Shown: positions 13,414-22,019, numbered from the stretch's first letter. The stretch is 28,761 nucleotides of DNA from Clostridia bacterium (GCA_900754795.1 CAAEEA010000037.1:1-28761), one strand, 5' to 3'. Translations and numbers: made by a program. Notes: generated by a model not told the origin, from the sequence alone.

Positions 13414-15956
13414 CGGAAACAAAGAAAAAGAGAGGCCGGCCGCCGGGTTCAAAGAACAGATCAAAATCTGCCGCCGGTTCCAGAGCAAAAGAAAAAGCGG
13501 CGGAGATACAAAGCCGCAGAAAAGCCGACAGAAGGGTAATGGACGAGATATGGTCGATTATAGCCATAGCGCTCGGAGTTTTTCTCATAGTCGCTACTCT
13601 CACCGACGGCGCGGGTCAGTTCGGTAAAGCCATAGGAGACTGCCTGAAAGGCTGTTTCGGCTTTGTAGCATACGTCCTGCCGTTCTACCTTATAGTGTTC
13701 GGCATACTTTTGTTTGCAAAAAAAGTGGTGTCAATATCAGTAAAAACGGTTCTTCTTCTTTTTGTTCTCCTGCTCATGCTTTCGGCAATGAATTCAGTAA
13801 GGTTTATTGACGGAGGCGCGCTTTCGGTTTCATGGGAGAATATAAAAGGATTTTATTCTGAAGGAGTCTTGCTCGAAAGCGGAGGCTTTTTCGGAATGAT
13901 ACTTTCAACACTTCTGATCAGATGGATAGGGGAAGCAGGCTGCTGGATATTCACGGCTTCCGTTACTGTGGTGTGTCTTCTGCTCATAGTCAATACTCCC
14001 GTTTCAAGGTTTATTTCCAAAGTGAGCGATAAGATGGAAGAACGCAGGCTCATAAAAGAAAATGCTCATCTTGACGCTGACGAAGAGGTCATACCGGAGG
14101 GAAAACAAGTCGCGGTAAGCGATCTTGCGGTTTCTGAAAAAAAGCCGCAAAAGAGAAAAATAAAGATTGTAGACAGCAATTCTGATGCTTCCTTCGATCA
14201 AAAAGGCAGCGAAGGCTCAAACAGCGTGCTTAAATATATGAAAGACAAAGAACTGTTCGGCAGACAGACGCCGTCAGGAACCTTCGGCCTCGAAGAAAAA
14301 GAAGACTACGGAAGCGGTTACGGTATCGACGGAACATCTTCGGGAGCTGTGTCGGGATTTGGGCTTCCTGAAGACGACAGAAAGAGCTCTCCGGAGACAA
14401 AAGGCCTTCCGCCCCAAAAGCCGGAGGCGGCCTGTCATACGCCGGCGCTGGCTGATAAAGCGGCCGGAGAGGCTACGCTTTCAGCTGAAGAACTGAATAC
14501 AAAGACCGTTTCGGGTAAATATAAAAAGCCGCCCCTTTCACTTCTTGAAAGATCCGCAGGCAGAGCAAGATCAAACAACTCTCTGCTCGCCGACAAAGCG
14601 GAAAAACTCGAAGACACTCTGCGCAACTTTCATGTCGACGCGAGAGTAGTACAGGTGACTCAGGGGCCTACGGTAACAAGGTTTGAAATTCAGCCGTCTG
14701 CCGGAGTAAAGGTGAGCAAGATCGTAGGACTGGCGGATGACATAGCCTTAAACCTCGAAGCTAAAAGCATAAGAATCGAGGCGCCCATACCCGGCAAAGC
14801 GGCCGTTGGCATCGAAATAGAAAATGATACCGTTACCATGGTTCATATAAGGGAAGTAATAGATTCGGACGAGTTTAAAAAAAGCAAGTCAAGGATTACT
14901 TTTGCAGTAGGCAAAAATATCAGCGGCAAACCTGTCGTAGCTGATCTTAAAGCAATGCCTCATCTTCTTATAGCAGGTTCAACCGGGTCGGGAAAGTCTG
15001 TATGCATAAACAGCATAATCGTCAGCCTGCTCTATAAAGCGGATCCGGACGAAGTAAAACTCATCCTTGTAGACCCTAAAGTCGTTGAACTGGGCAATTA
15101 TAACGGCATACCCCATCTGATGATACCGGTTGTGACAGATCCGGCCAAGGCGGCCGCCGCGCTAAACTGGGCGGTCAGCGAGATGACTGACAGATATAAG
15201 AAATTTGCCGAAGAAGGGGTCAGGGATCTGGAAGCATATAATGAATATGTAAGGGCTAACGGCGAACAGGAAAAAGTAATGCCGCAGGTGGTTATTATTA
15301 TAGACGAGCTTGCTGACCTTATGATGGCCGCCCCGTCCCAGATAGAAGACTCGATCTGCCGCCTCGCCCAGATGGCAAGAGCGGCGGGTATGCATCTCAT
15401 CGTAGCGACTCAGAGACCGTCAGTTGATGTTATCACCGGCGTCATTAAAGCAAATATTCCGTCCAGGATAGCTTTCGCTGTTTCTTCCCAGGTGGATTCA
15501 AGGACCATTCTTGATATGCAGGGGGCAGAGAAGCTTGTCGGCAAGGGGGACATGCTGTTTAACCCTATGGGAATAAGCAAACCGGTGAGGATACAGGGGA
15601 CATTTATATCTGACAGCGAAGTGCATAAGGTAATAGAATATGTGAGCAGTCAGGTCAAAGATGTCGATTATAACGAAGACGTCCTTACAAGAATTGAAAA
15701 ATCAGAACACCACGATTCCGGAGAGGACTCAGACGAACTGCTTTCCGACGCGATTTCTCTGGTTGTTAAGAGCGGACAGGCGTCTGTATCCATGCTCCAG
15801 AGAAGGTTCAGGATAGGATATAACAGAGCGGCCCGTATTATGGACATGATGGAAGCAAGAGGAATAGTCGCGCCTCAGGACGGAAGCCGGCCGCGTCAGG
15901 TTCTGATGTCAGAGGAGGAGCTGGAAGCTCTCAGAGAAGAAATACAGGAAGTTTGA
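13410..15956 (+). CDS. ftsK: DNA translocase FtsK/SpoIIIE with an AT-hook-like N-terminus
   Basis: An ATP-driven, septum-anchored DNA pump that moves chromosomes out of the closing division or sporulation septum. The 848 residues comprise a basic N-terminal tail containing RGRPPGSKN (8-16), which fits an AT-hook. About four membrane helices (50-190) and a low-complexity linker (210-390) follow. Next are the RecA-like motor with Walker A GSTGSGKS (Lys529), VIIIDELADLMM and the LIVATQRPS segment. The C-terminal winged-helix gamma domain lies at about 772-840. The start at 13410 overlaps the uppP stop as ATGA. An earlier in-frame start lies inside uppP. It heads the usual rimO-pgsA-cinA-recA series. 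Whether it acts as FtsK, SpoIIIE or both cannot be told from sequence. Confidence 0.95.
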   Translation: MTETKKKRGRPPGSKNRSKSAAGSRAKEKAAEIQSRRKADRRVMDEIWSIIAIALGVFLIVATLTDGAGQFGKAIGDCLKGCFGFVAYVLPFYLIVFGILLFAKKVVSISVKTVLLLFVLLLMLSAMNSVRFIDGGALSVSWENIKGFYSEGVLLESGGFFGMILSTLLIRWIGEAGCWIFTASVTVVCLLLIVNTPVSRFISKVSDKMEERRLIKENAHLDADEEVIPEGKQVAVSDLAVSEKKPQKRKIKIVDSNSDASFDQKGSEGSNSVLKYMKDKELFGRQTPSGTFGLEEKEDYGSGYGIDGTSSGAVSGFGLPEDDRKSSPETKGLPPQKPEAACHTPALADKAAGEATLSAEELNTKTVSGKYKKPPLSLLERSAGRARSNNSLLADKAEKLEDTLRNFHVDARVVQVTQGPTVTRFEIQPSAGVKVSKIVGLADDIALNLEAKSIRIEAPIPGKAAVGIEIENDTVTMVHIREVIDSDEFKKSKSRITFAVGKNISGKPVVADLKAMPHLLIAGSTGSGKSVCINSIIVSLLYKADPDEVKLILVDPKVVELGNYNGIPHLMIPVVTDPAKAAAALNWAVSEMTDRYKKFAEEGVRDLEAYNEYVRANGEQEKVMPQVVIIIDELADLMMAAPSQIEDSICRLAQMARAAGMHLIVATQRPSVDVITGVIKANIPSRIAFAVSSQVDSRTILDMQGAEKLVGKGDMLFNPMGISKPVRIQGTFISDSEVHKVIEYVSSQVKDVDYNEDVLTRIEKSEHHDSGEDSDELLSDAISLVVKSGQASVSMLQRRFRIGYNRAARIMDMMEARGIVAPQDGSRPRQVLMSEEELEALREEIQEV

Positions 15957-15958
15957 AC

Positions 15959-17290
15959 ATGAAAATATATATGGAAACTATGGGCTGTCCCAAAAATTTT
16001 TATGATACTCAGACAGCTCTGGGGATATTAAAGGAAAATGACTTTCTTATATCTGAAACCGCCGATGATGCTGATGTGCTCATACTTAACACATGCGGTT
16101 TTATAAATGACGCGAAAAAAGAATCGATAGACAGGATCTTTGAACTGTCTGAATACAGAATGTCCGGCAAGAAACTTATCGTTTCGGGATGCCTTTCCGA
16201 AAGATATCACCGTGAACTTATGGATGAAATGCCGGAAGTGGACGGATTTATCGGAGTAAACGAATACGAGACTCTCCCGGACATAATAAACGAAATGACG
16301 TCTTCAGAAGACAGGTTCGACCATGTCACAGGATGTCCTTCAAAAAATCTCGGACGTCTTCCCAGGATAATCGGCGATAATCCGTATACGGCCACTCTCA
16401 AAATAGCCGAAGGCTGCAATAACAGGTGCGCTTACTGCGTTATACCATCGATACGGGGACCTTACCGCAGTAAAAAAATGGAAGATATCATAGAAGAAGC
16501 CCGATGGCTGTCAGAGAAAGGCTGCCGGGAACTTATACTGATCGCTCAGGACGTTACATATTACGGAACGGATCTGTACGGGCATATGGCGCTGCCTCAG
16601 CTTCTCAGAGAGCTGTGCCGGATCGACGGAATCAGATGGATCAGGCTCATGTACTGTTATGATGACAGGATAACAGATGATCTCATACAGGTTATCAGAG
16701 AAGAGCCAAAGATTTGTCATTATATCGACATTCCGATCCAGCACGCTTCTGACAGGATTCTGAGGAAAATGAACCGGCGATCAGACAGAAAATCAGTCGA
16801 ATCCGTCATAGGGAAATTAAGAGACGCTGTTCCTGATATGCATATCAGGACAACTCTTATAACCGGATTTCCGGGAGAGACAGAGGAAGATTTTGAAGAA
16901 CTGATGGATTTTGTTGAAAGCGCACGATTTGCCCGTCTTGGCGTTTTTGCTTATTCACAGGAAGAAAACACACCGGCCGGACAGATGGAAGATCAGATCC
17001 CGGAAGAAATAAAAGCATCAAGAGCTGACGCCGTTATGCGTTTGCAGATGGATATATCTCTTGAACTTAACAGAAAAAAGATCGGACAGGTCATGGAAGT
17101 AATAGTTGATGAAATAGATGAAGACGGATCATATATCGGCAGAACTGCCTTTGACGCGCCGGAGATAGATAACGCGGTGATATTTACATCTCAAAGACAG
17201 CTCAGTCCCGGAGATATGGTATACGTTCGCATAAAAGACGCTTTTGATTACGATTTAACCGGTATGGAGGTAGAAAATGAATTTGCCTAA
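15959..17290 (+). CDS. rimO: Ribosomal protein uS12 methylthiotransferase RimO
   Basis: RimO is a radical-SAM enzyme with two iron-sulfur clusters that adds a methylthio group to an aspartate of ribosomal protein uS12. The 443 residues show the UPF0004 domain with three cluster cysteines (Cys10 in MGCPKN, Cys46 in NTCGFI, Cys78 in SGCLSERY) and the radical-SAM motif EGCNNRCAYC (Cys153, 157, 160). IPSIRGPYRSK follows, and a C-terminal TRAM domain begins near 375. GCPKN and NTCGFI...AKKES separate it from MiaB and MtaB. The ATG at 15959 follows AGGAAG. It starts two bases after the ftsK stop and overlaps pgsA by 14 bases. Confidence 0.95.
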   Translation: MKIYMETMGCPKNFYDTQTALGILKENDFLISETADDADVLILNTCGFINDAKKESIDRIFELSEYRMSGKKLIVSGCLSERYHRELMDEMPEVDGFIGVNEYETLPDIINEMTSSEDRFDHVTGCPSKNLGRLPRIIGDNPYTATLKIAEGCNNRCAYCVIPSIRGPYRSKKMEDIIEEARWLSEKGCRELILIAQDVTYYGTDLYGHMALPQLLRELCRIDGIRWIRLMYCYDDRITDDLIQVIREEPKICHYIDIPIQHASDRILRKMNRRSDRKSVESVIGKLRDAVPDMHIRTTLITGFPGETEEDFEELMDFVESARFARLGVFAYSQEENTPAGQMEDQIPEEIKASRADAVMRLQMDISLELNRKKIGQVMEVIVDEIDEDGSYIGRTAFDAPEIDNAVIFTSQRQLSPGDMVYVRIKDAFDYDLTGMEVENEFA

Positions 17291-17807
17291 CAAACTTACA
17301 ATTGCAAGAGTAATAGCTGTACCTTTTTTTATACTTGCCTTTTATTTCGGCTGGTATATTCTGGCGTTTGTGATATTTGTCGCGGCGTCTTTAACTGACA
17401 TGCTTGACGGCAAGATTGCCAGAAAGCACAATCTCGTCACTAATTTCGGCAAGATAATGGATCCCCTCGCGGATAAGGTGCTGGTTTATTCAGCTCTTTG
17501 TCTTATGATACCTTTTTATGTGCCGGCATGGATGCTCATCGTGATCCTCGCCAGAGAATTTACCGTAGCGGGTATGCGTACCGTGGCTGCCGCCGAAGGC
17601 ATAGTTATAGCGGCGGGCATGAGCGGAAAGATCAAAACAGTCCTTCAGATGTTAGCTGTATGTCTGCTGCTTCTTGTTCCGGCTTTCCCGCTTTTCATGC
17701 CGTTGTGGTACGTTGCTCAGGCTTTTCTTTGGGCGTCCCTTGTTATGACGGTATATTCCGGAGCAGAATACGTACTTCAGAACAGACATGTATTTTCAAT
17801 GAAATAA
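17277..17807 (+). CDS. pgsA: CDP-diacylglycerol--glycerol-3-phosphate 3-phosphatidyltransferase
   Basis: PgsA makes phosphatidylglycerol phosphate, the committed step to phosphatidylglycerol and cardiolipin. The 176-residue membrane protein begins MNLPNKLTIARVIAVPFF, typical of the family. It has the full CDP-alcohol phosphotransferase motif from Asp41 to Asp66 (D-x2-D-G-x2-A-R-x8-G-x3-D-x3-D). Five or six hydrophobic helices are visible. GGAGG inside the end of rimO precedes the ATG, and the genes overlap by 14 bases. cinA follows after 19 bases. Confidence 0.96.
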   Translation: MNLPNKLTIARVIAVPFFILAFYFGWYILAFVIFVAASLTDMLDGKIARKHNLVTNFGKIMDPLADKVLVYSALCLMIPFYVPAWMLIVILAREFTVAGMRTVAAAEGIVIAAGMSGKIKTVLQMLAVCLLLLVPAFPLFMPLWYVAQAFLWASLVMTVYSGAEYVLQNRHVFSMK

Positions 17808-17826
17808 CATCAGGAGCCTTTAAATC

Positions 17827-19062
17827 ATGAAAACCGCCATTCTTACAGTCGGAACAGAAATCCTGTTCGGTCAGATAGTCAATACCAACGCCGCATGGCT
17901 TTCGGGAGAACTGAATAATCTGGGATTTGACGTTATGTATCACTACAGCGTAGGAGACAACTCCGGCCGTCTCAGAGACATGATAAACATGGCGTTCCAT
18001 GACTGCGATATGATAATCACTACCGGAGGACTGGGGCCTACTCAGGATGATCTTACAAAAGAGACCATAGCCTCAGCGATGGGGAAAAAACTGATACTTG
18101 ATGAGAGAGCTCTGGCTGATCTGAAAAGTCACTATGAAAAGTCCAAAAGACCCATGACCGAAAACAATCTCAAACAGGCTTATATCCCTGAAGACGCCGA
18201 ACTCTTATACAATGATCAGGGAACGGCTCCCGGGTTCTGGCTTGAAAAGCAGGGAAAGATAATAGTATCCATGCCCGGACCTCCGAGAGAAATGACCAAT
18301 ATGTTCGAAAAAGAGGTACGCCCTCGTCTGGAAAAAATGAGGGACAGTGTGATATATTACAGGATACTTCGGACTTTTGGACTTGGAGAGTCAAGCATGG
18401 AGACTGTACTTCTTCCCCTGATAGACGGCCAGACGGATCCTACTATCGCCACATACGCCAAAGAAGGCGAATGCAGTCTTCGCATTGCCTCAAAACGGCC
18501 CGGCAAAGATGAAGCAAAGGCCGCCGTTGATGACATGGTCAGAAAAGTGGCTGATATAATAGGAGAATATATATACAGTTACGACAATGAAGACCTGACG
18601 GACGTGGTAGGGCGTCTGCTTATAGATAAGCATATTACAATTTCCTGCGCGGAATCATGCACGGGAGGACTGTTTGCGGGCGCTCTCGCCGGTATTCCGG
18701 GAATTTCGGCTGTGTTTGAAAGAGGTATAGTCACATACACCAACAGGGCGAAAAAAGAAGAACTGGGCGTAAGCAGAGAGACTCTCAGGAAGTATGGGGC
18801 CGTCAGCCCGCAGACAGCAATGGAGATGGCAGCCGGCTTAAGCGCGAAGACAGGATCAGATATATGCGTTTCCGTAACCGGGATAGCCGGACCTGACGGA
18901 GGAACAGAAGAAAAACCCGTTGGGCTCGTATATATAGGCATAATGTACAAAGGAAAATGTGAGGCCGTGAAAGTGCAGAGAAGAAATGTAAACAGAAACT
19001 GGAACAGAAATTATGCCGTACTCAATATGATGTATGAAATATATAAACGGATCAGTTCTTGA
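17827..19062 (+). CDS. cinA: CinA: competence/damage-inducible protein A (NMN deamidase type)
   Basis: CinA-family proteins join an N-terminal molybdopterin-binding-like domain, with reported pyrophosphatase activity, to a C-terminal PncC domain that deamidates nicotinamide mononucleotide in pyridine nucleotide salvage. Both are present in the 411 residues: MKTAILTVGTEILFGQIVNTN and ITTGGLGPTQDD in the first half, then CAESCTGG (from Cys274), VSPQTAMEMAAG and SVTGIAGPDGG in the second. CAGGAG precedes the ATG. The gene lies directly before recA, as in many Firmicutes. The recA -35 box overlaps its stop codon. Confidence 0.95.
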   Translation: MKTAILTVGTEILFGQIVNTNAAWLSGELNNLGFDVMYHYSVGDNSGRLRDMINMAFHDCDMIITTGGLGPTQDDLTKETIASAMGKKLILDERALADLKSHYEKSKRPMTENNLKQAYIPEDAELLYNDQGTAPGFWLEKQGKIIVSMPGPPREMTNMFEKEVRPRLEKMRDSVIYYRILRTFGLGESSMETVLLPLIDGQTDPTIATYAKEGECSLRIASKRPGKDEAKAAVDDMVRKVADIIGEYIYSYDNEDLTDVVGRLLIDKHITISCAESCTGGLFAGALAGIPGISAVFERGIVTYTNRAKKEELGVSRETLRKYGAVSPQTAMEMAAGLSAKTGSDICVSVTGIAGPDGGTEEKPVGLVYIGIMYKGKCEAVKVQRRNVNRNWNRNYAVLNMMYEIYKRISS

Positions 19063-19087
19063 CAGAAACGGCGATTTACTGTAAAAT
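19059..19087 (+). promoter_or_regulatory. recA promoter P1
   Basis: TTGACA (19059-19064), a 17-base spacer and TAAAAT (19082-19087). The -35 overlaps the cinA stop codon. Confidence 0.65.
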
Positions 19088-19105
19088 ATTTACATACAAA
19101 ACTGC

Positions 19106-19134
19106 TTGACCTGACGGGAAAAATAGGGTAAGAT
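19106..19134 (+). promoter_or_regulatory. recA promoter P2
   Basis: TTGACC (19106-19111), a 17-base spacer and TAAGAT (19129-19134). Transcription would begin near 19141, directly at the LexA box. Confidence 0.6.
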
Positions 19135-19141
19135 ACATTTG

Positions 19142-19155
19142 AGAACAAATGTTCG
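19142..19155 (+). promoter_or_regulatory. LexA (SOS) box of recA
   Basis: GAACAAATGTTC at 19143-19154 is a perfect palindrome fitting the Gram-positive LexA/DinR site (GAAC-N4-GTTC). It lies at the start point of P2 and downstream of P1, so bound LexA could block both. Confidence 0.88.
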
Positions 19156-19170
19156 ATTAAGGAGTGAATT

Positions 19171-20307
19171 ATGGCTGCTGATAAAAACGAAAAAAACAAA
19201 GTCGTAAACAAAACGGACGACAGCGAGAGAGAAAAAGCCCTCGAGGCCGCTCTTAACCAGATACAGAAGCAATTCGGCAAAGGCGCGATAATGAAGCTGG
19301 GAGACAAGAACGCCCAGATGAACATCGACGTTATTTCTACAGGCTCCATAAGTCTCGACGTCGCTACCGGCGTCGGAGGCGTGCCAAAGGGCAGGATAGT
19401 TGAAATATACGGTCCGGAATCATCGGGTAAGACTACCCTTACCCTGCATATAATCGCCGAAGCTCAGAAAAACGGCGGTAAAGCCGCTTTTATCGACGCT
19501 GAGCACGCTCTCGATCCTGTATATGCCAGAAATCTGGGAGTAGATACCGAAAATCTCCTCGTTTCCCAGCCTGATACAGGTGAACAGGCTCTGGAGATAT
19601 GCGATATGCTCGTAAGGAGCGGAGCTCTTGACATAGTAGTTATAGACTCCGTTGCCGCCCTCGTTCCGAAAGCCGAGATTCAGGGGGAGATGGGGGACGC
19701 TCATGTGGGGCTTCAGGCCCGTCTCATGTCGCAGGCTCTCAGAAAGATCACGGGAAGTATCAACAGATCAAACACCTGCGTCATCTTCATAAACCAGCTC
19801 CGTGAAAAAGTGGGAGTAATGTACGGAAGTCCCGAGGTTACCACAGGAGGCCGTGCTCTTAAATTTTACGCTTCCATGAGACTTGATGTCAGAAAAGTTG
19901 AAACGATCAAATCCGGAGACAGCATATTAGGAAACAGAACTAAAGTCAAGATCGTCAAAAACAAAGTCGCCCCTCCTTTCAAACAGGCTGAGTTTGATAT
20001 AATGTACGGAGAAGGCATATCAAAAGAAGGAGATATCCTTGACGCTTCCGTGGACGCCAAACTCATAGAAAAGTCCGGTTCGTGGTACAGCTACAAGGGT
20101 CAGCGAATCGGTCAGGGACGTGAGAATATCAAGATATACCTTAAAGAAAATCCCGATATTGTCGAAGAACTCCACAGACAGCTTCTCGAGCTGATGAAAA
20201 ATGACGGAGAGGCGCCGGTAAAAGAAAAAGAGCCGGAGGTGTCCGAAGACGAGTTCTCTGAGATCATGGATATGATAATTGACGAAGACGGGGTAGTGAT
20301 CGAATAA
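19171..20307 (+). CDS. recA: Recombinase RecA
   Basis: RecA forms filaments on single-stranded DNA, performs strand exchange and triggers LexA self-cleavage. The 378 residues show Walker A GPESSGKT (81-88), FIDAEHALDP, IVVIDSVAALVPK with the Walker B strand, LMSQALRKI in loop 1, INQLREKVGVMYG and TTGGRALKFYAS. The N-terminus carries about 15 extra charged residues before the usual start. The C-terminus ends in an acidic tail (SEDEFSEIMDMIIDEDG). AAGGAG precedes the ATG. Regulation by LexA is expected from the box upstream. No recX or rny follows, unlike in many relatives. Confidence 0.98.
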   Translation: MAADKNEKNKVVNKTDDSEREKALEAALNQIQKQFGKGAIMKLGDKNAQMNIDVISTGSISLDVATGVGGVPKGRIVEIYGPESSGKTTLTLHIIAEAQKNGGKAAFIDAEHALDPVYARNLGVDTENLLVSQPDTGEQALEICDMLVRSGALDIVVIDSVAALVPKAEIQGEMGDAHVGLQARLMSQALRKITGSINRSNTCVIFINQLREKVGVMYGSPEVTTGGRALKFYASMRLDVRKVETIKSGDSILGNRTKVKIVKNKVAPPFKQAEFDIMYGEGISKEGDILDASVDAKLIEKSGSWYSYKGQRIGQGRENIKIYLKENPDIVEELHRQLLELMKNDGEAPVKEKEPEVSEDEFSEIMDMIIDEDGVVIE

Positions 20308-20332
20308 TCATGCCTTATTATGTCGATGGATC

Positions 20333-20378
20333 GGACTGCTTTGAGAGGCCGTAATGACCGCGGAAGGCAGTCCTTTTT
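20333..20378 (+). terminator. Rho-independent terminator after recA
   Basis: GGACTGC (with TT) pairs with (AA)GGCAGTCC around a large loop that can fold further (GGCCG/CGCGG), and is followed by five T. Confidence 0.65.
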
Positions 20379-20430
20379 CAATGTTCTGAATGATCAGATA
20401 AATTCAGATAAAAAAACTGCTAAATTCCTC

Positions 20431-20460
20431 TTGACAGTGTACTACTCCAAGTAGTACACT
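20431..20460 (+). promoter_or_regulatory. Promoter of the deacetylase gene
   Basis: Consensus -35 TTGACA (20431-20436), an 18-base spacer and TACACT (20455-20460). The whole spacer and the -10 are taken up by an inverted repeat. Confidence 0.6.
20436..20460 (+). promoter_or_regulatory. 11-bp-arm inverted repeat (likely repressor operator)
   Basis: AGTGTACTACT (20436-20446) and AGTAGTACACT (20450-20460) are perfect inverted copies three bases apart. They lie between and over the -35 and -10 of the deacetylase promoter, so a bound dimer would exclude RNA polymerase. The GTGTACTA half-site is reminiscent of GntR/YtrA-type operators, from memory only. Confidence 0.7.
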
Positions 20461-20504
20461 ACAGACATGACAAAAGTCAAATAAAGGGGAAAAGGGGAAA
20501 CACC

Positions 20505-21356
20505 ATGAGATCAAGAACTGGAAGAAACAGGACCGTAATGCCGCTGATCGCGGTAATGACAACTATCGCTCTGATTACAGGATTTTTCGCGGGAATGAAG
20601 TATTTTAAGGGGGATGAACCGACGGCTCTGCCGGAGAAAAAAGCTGAAGCCGTAACAGGCAAAGACAATTCTTTCGGGTACAAGGACAAGTATGAGAATC
20701 TGTATGTCGAAAACGATTTTATATTTAAAGAACCTCAAAATAAGACATGCTATCTCACCTTTGACGACGGACCTGACGAAACAGTGACGCCGCGCGTGCT
20801 GGATATATTGAAAAAATACGACGTCAAAGCAACGTTTTTTACTGTATATAACGGCTCGGAAAAAGCCACGGCGCTGTACAAGAGAATCGTGGATGAGGGT
20901 CATACTATCGCTGCCCATTCATATACTCACGATTATGAAAAAATTTACAAATCCGTTGACAGTTTTTTAGATGATTTCGGCAAAATATCTGATCATATTG
21001 AAAAAGTGACGGGTATCAAACCGGAACTGTTCCGCTTTCCGGGCGGATCGGTGAACTATTTTAACGCGGGGATATACAGACAGATCAGCGGAGAAATGAT
21101 AAGGAGAGGATACCTTTATTATGACTGGAACATATCGGCGGAAGACGCGGTAAGAGCCGGTGTTTCCGCCGCTGATATAAAGCGGTTCGGTCTTTCGGGA
21201 GATAAAGATATGAATAAAAAAATCATACTGATGCATGACGGTCCGGGTCACATCAATACAGCAGAGGCGCTCCCGGGTATAATAGAGGGGCTGAAAAAAC
21301 AGGGATATTCTTTCGCGCCTCTTACAAAAGACATAAAACCCGTAATTTTTCAATAA
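20505..21356 (+). CDS. Membrane-anchored polysaccharide deacetylase (NodB family)
   Basis: A 283-residue extracytoplasmic enzyme likely to remove N-acetyl groups from peptidoglycan or another wall glycan. A basic N-terminus and one hydrophobic helix (about 12-30) anchor it. The NodB domain starts near 82: TFDDGPD (Asp87-Asp88, catalytic base and metal ligand), HSYTHDY (metal-binding His138 and His142), RFPGGSVN, DWNISAEDA and LMHDGPGH. All NodB motifs are present. GGGGAAA precedes the ATG. It stands alone behind a palindrome-covered promoter, suggesting tight control. The substrate is uncertain, and PdaA-like spore cortex or general peptidoglycan roles are both possible. Confidence 0.9.
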   Translation: MRSRTGRNRTVMPLIAVMTTIALITGFFAGMKYFKGDEPTALPEKKAEAVTGKDNSFGYKDKYENLYVENDFIFKEPQNKTCYLTFDDGPDETVTPRVLDILKKYDVKATFFTVYNGSEKATALYKRIVDEGHTIAAHSYTHDYEKIYKSVDSFLDDFGKISDHIEKVTGIKPELFRFPGGSVNYFNAGIYRQISGEMIRRGYLYYDWNISAEDAVRAGVSAADIKRFGLSGDKDMNKKIILMHDGPGHINTAEALPGIIEGLKKQGYSFAPLTKDIKPVIFQ

Positions 21357-21382
21357 AACAGATATTTTCTTTTGATTTTCTC

Positions 21383-21412
21383 TTGACATCAAAGGCCTGA
21401 AAATGGTACTAT
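21383..21412 (+). promoter_or_regulatory. Sigma-A promoter of the rplU-rpmA operon
   Basis: TTGACA (21383-21388), an 18-base spacer and TACTAT (21407-21412). The transcript would start near 21419, giving an 80-base leader. Confidence 0.7.
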
Positions 21413-21418
21413 ATCATA

Positions 21419-21500
21419 GTTGAGCCGCACAGAATGGGTAATCAAGAGACGACATAGTTCACCCACAATGGCGAGACCGGATAGAGGAGGAAAAAATATA
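21419..21500 (+). ncRNA. Putative ribosomal protein L21 leader
   Basis: An 80-base untranslated leader runs from the promoter to rplU. It includes a possible stem TGGGT...ACCCA and ends in GAGGAGG. Position and size match the L21 leader known in Firmicutes, thought to let L21 control its own operon. I recognise it by place more than by detailed consensus. Confidence 0.5.
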
Positions 21501-22019
21501 ATGTACGCAGTAATTGAAACCGGCGGCAAACAGTACAGAGTGCAGGAGGGTGATGTTATCACCGTAGAAAAGCTCAATGCTGAAGCCGGCGACAAAGTAA
21601 CTTTTGACAAAGTGCTCCTGATGAGCGACGGAAAAGACGTTAAAGTCGGAACTCCGTATCTCGACGCAGCCGTATCGGGCAGTGTCGTTGAAAACGGAAA
21701 AGGTAAAAAAGTTATCATCTTCAAGTATAAGGCAAAGAAGGACTACAGAAAGAAACAGGGTCACAGACAGCCATATACAATGGTTAAGATTGATTCACTC
21801 GGTGGAAAGGCTCAGAAAGCAGCGCCTGCTAAAAAAGCCGCAGCGCCTGAAGCCGCACCTGAAAAAGCAGAAGTTAAAGAAGCCAAACCTGTAAAAAAGG
21901 TTTCCGCTTCAATGAAAAAGGATGAACTGATTGCTTTCGCGAAAGAGCATGACATCGCAATCGACGCTAAGGCCACCAAGGCTGTTATAATCGAAGCGAT
22001 AGAAGCCGCGTTAAAGTAA
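21501..22019 (+). CDS. rplU: 50S ribosomal protein bL21 with a C-terminal HeH/SAP-like extension
   Basis: bL21 binds 23S rRNA in the large subunit. Residues 1-101 are a normal bL21 (MYAVIETGGKQYRVQEGD at the start, then KAKKDYRKKQGHRQPYT with the RNA-binding loop). The protein then runs on to 172 residues instead of the usual ~103. A linker rich in Ala, Lys and Pro (103-136) leads to a small helical domain (137-172), MKKDELIAFAKEHDIAID then TKAVIIEAIEAAL. This matches the helix-extended-loop-helix pattern of SAP/Rho-N/HeH nucleic-acid-binding domains. The ATG at 21501 follows GGAGG. rpmA begins only 29 bases later, so the Prp protease gene usually found between them is absent. Confidence 0.95.
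   Translation: MYAVIETGGKQYRVQEGDVITVEKLNAEAGDKVTFDKVLLMSDGKDVKVGTPYLDAAVSGSVVENGKGKKVIIFKYKAKKDYRKKQGHRQPYTMVKIDSLGGKAQKAAPAKKAAAPEAAPEKAEVKEAKPVKKVSASMKKDELIAFAKEHDIAIDAKATKAVIIEAIEAALK

Noticed and set aside
20467..20484. Five-codon open frame (MTKVK) at the predicted start point of the deacetylase transcript
   Set aside because: It would be leaderless with no ribosome binding site; most likely chance, though the TGAC-AAAA-GTCA around it could form a small hairpin.
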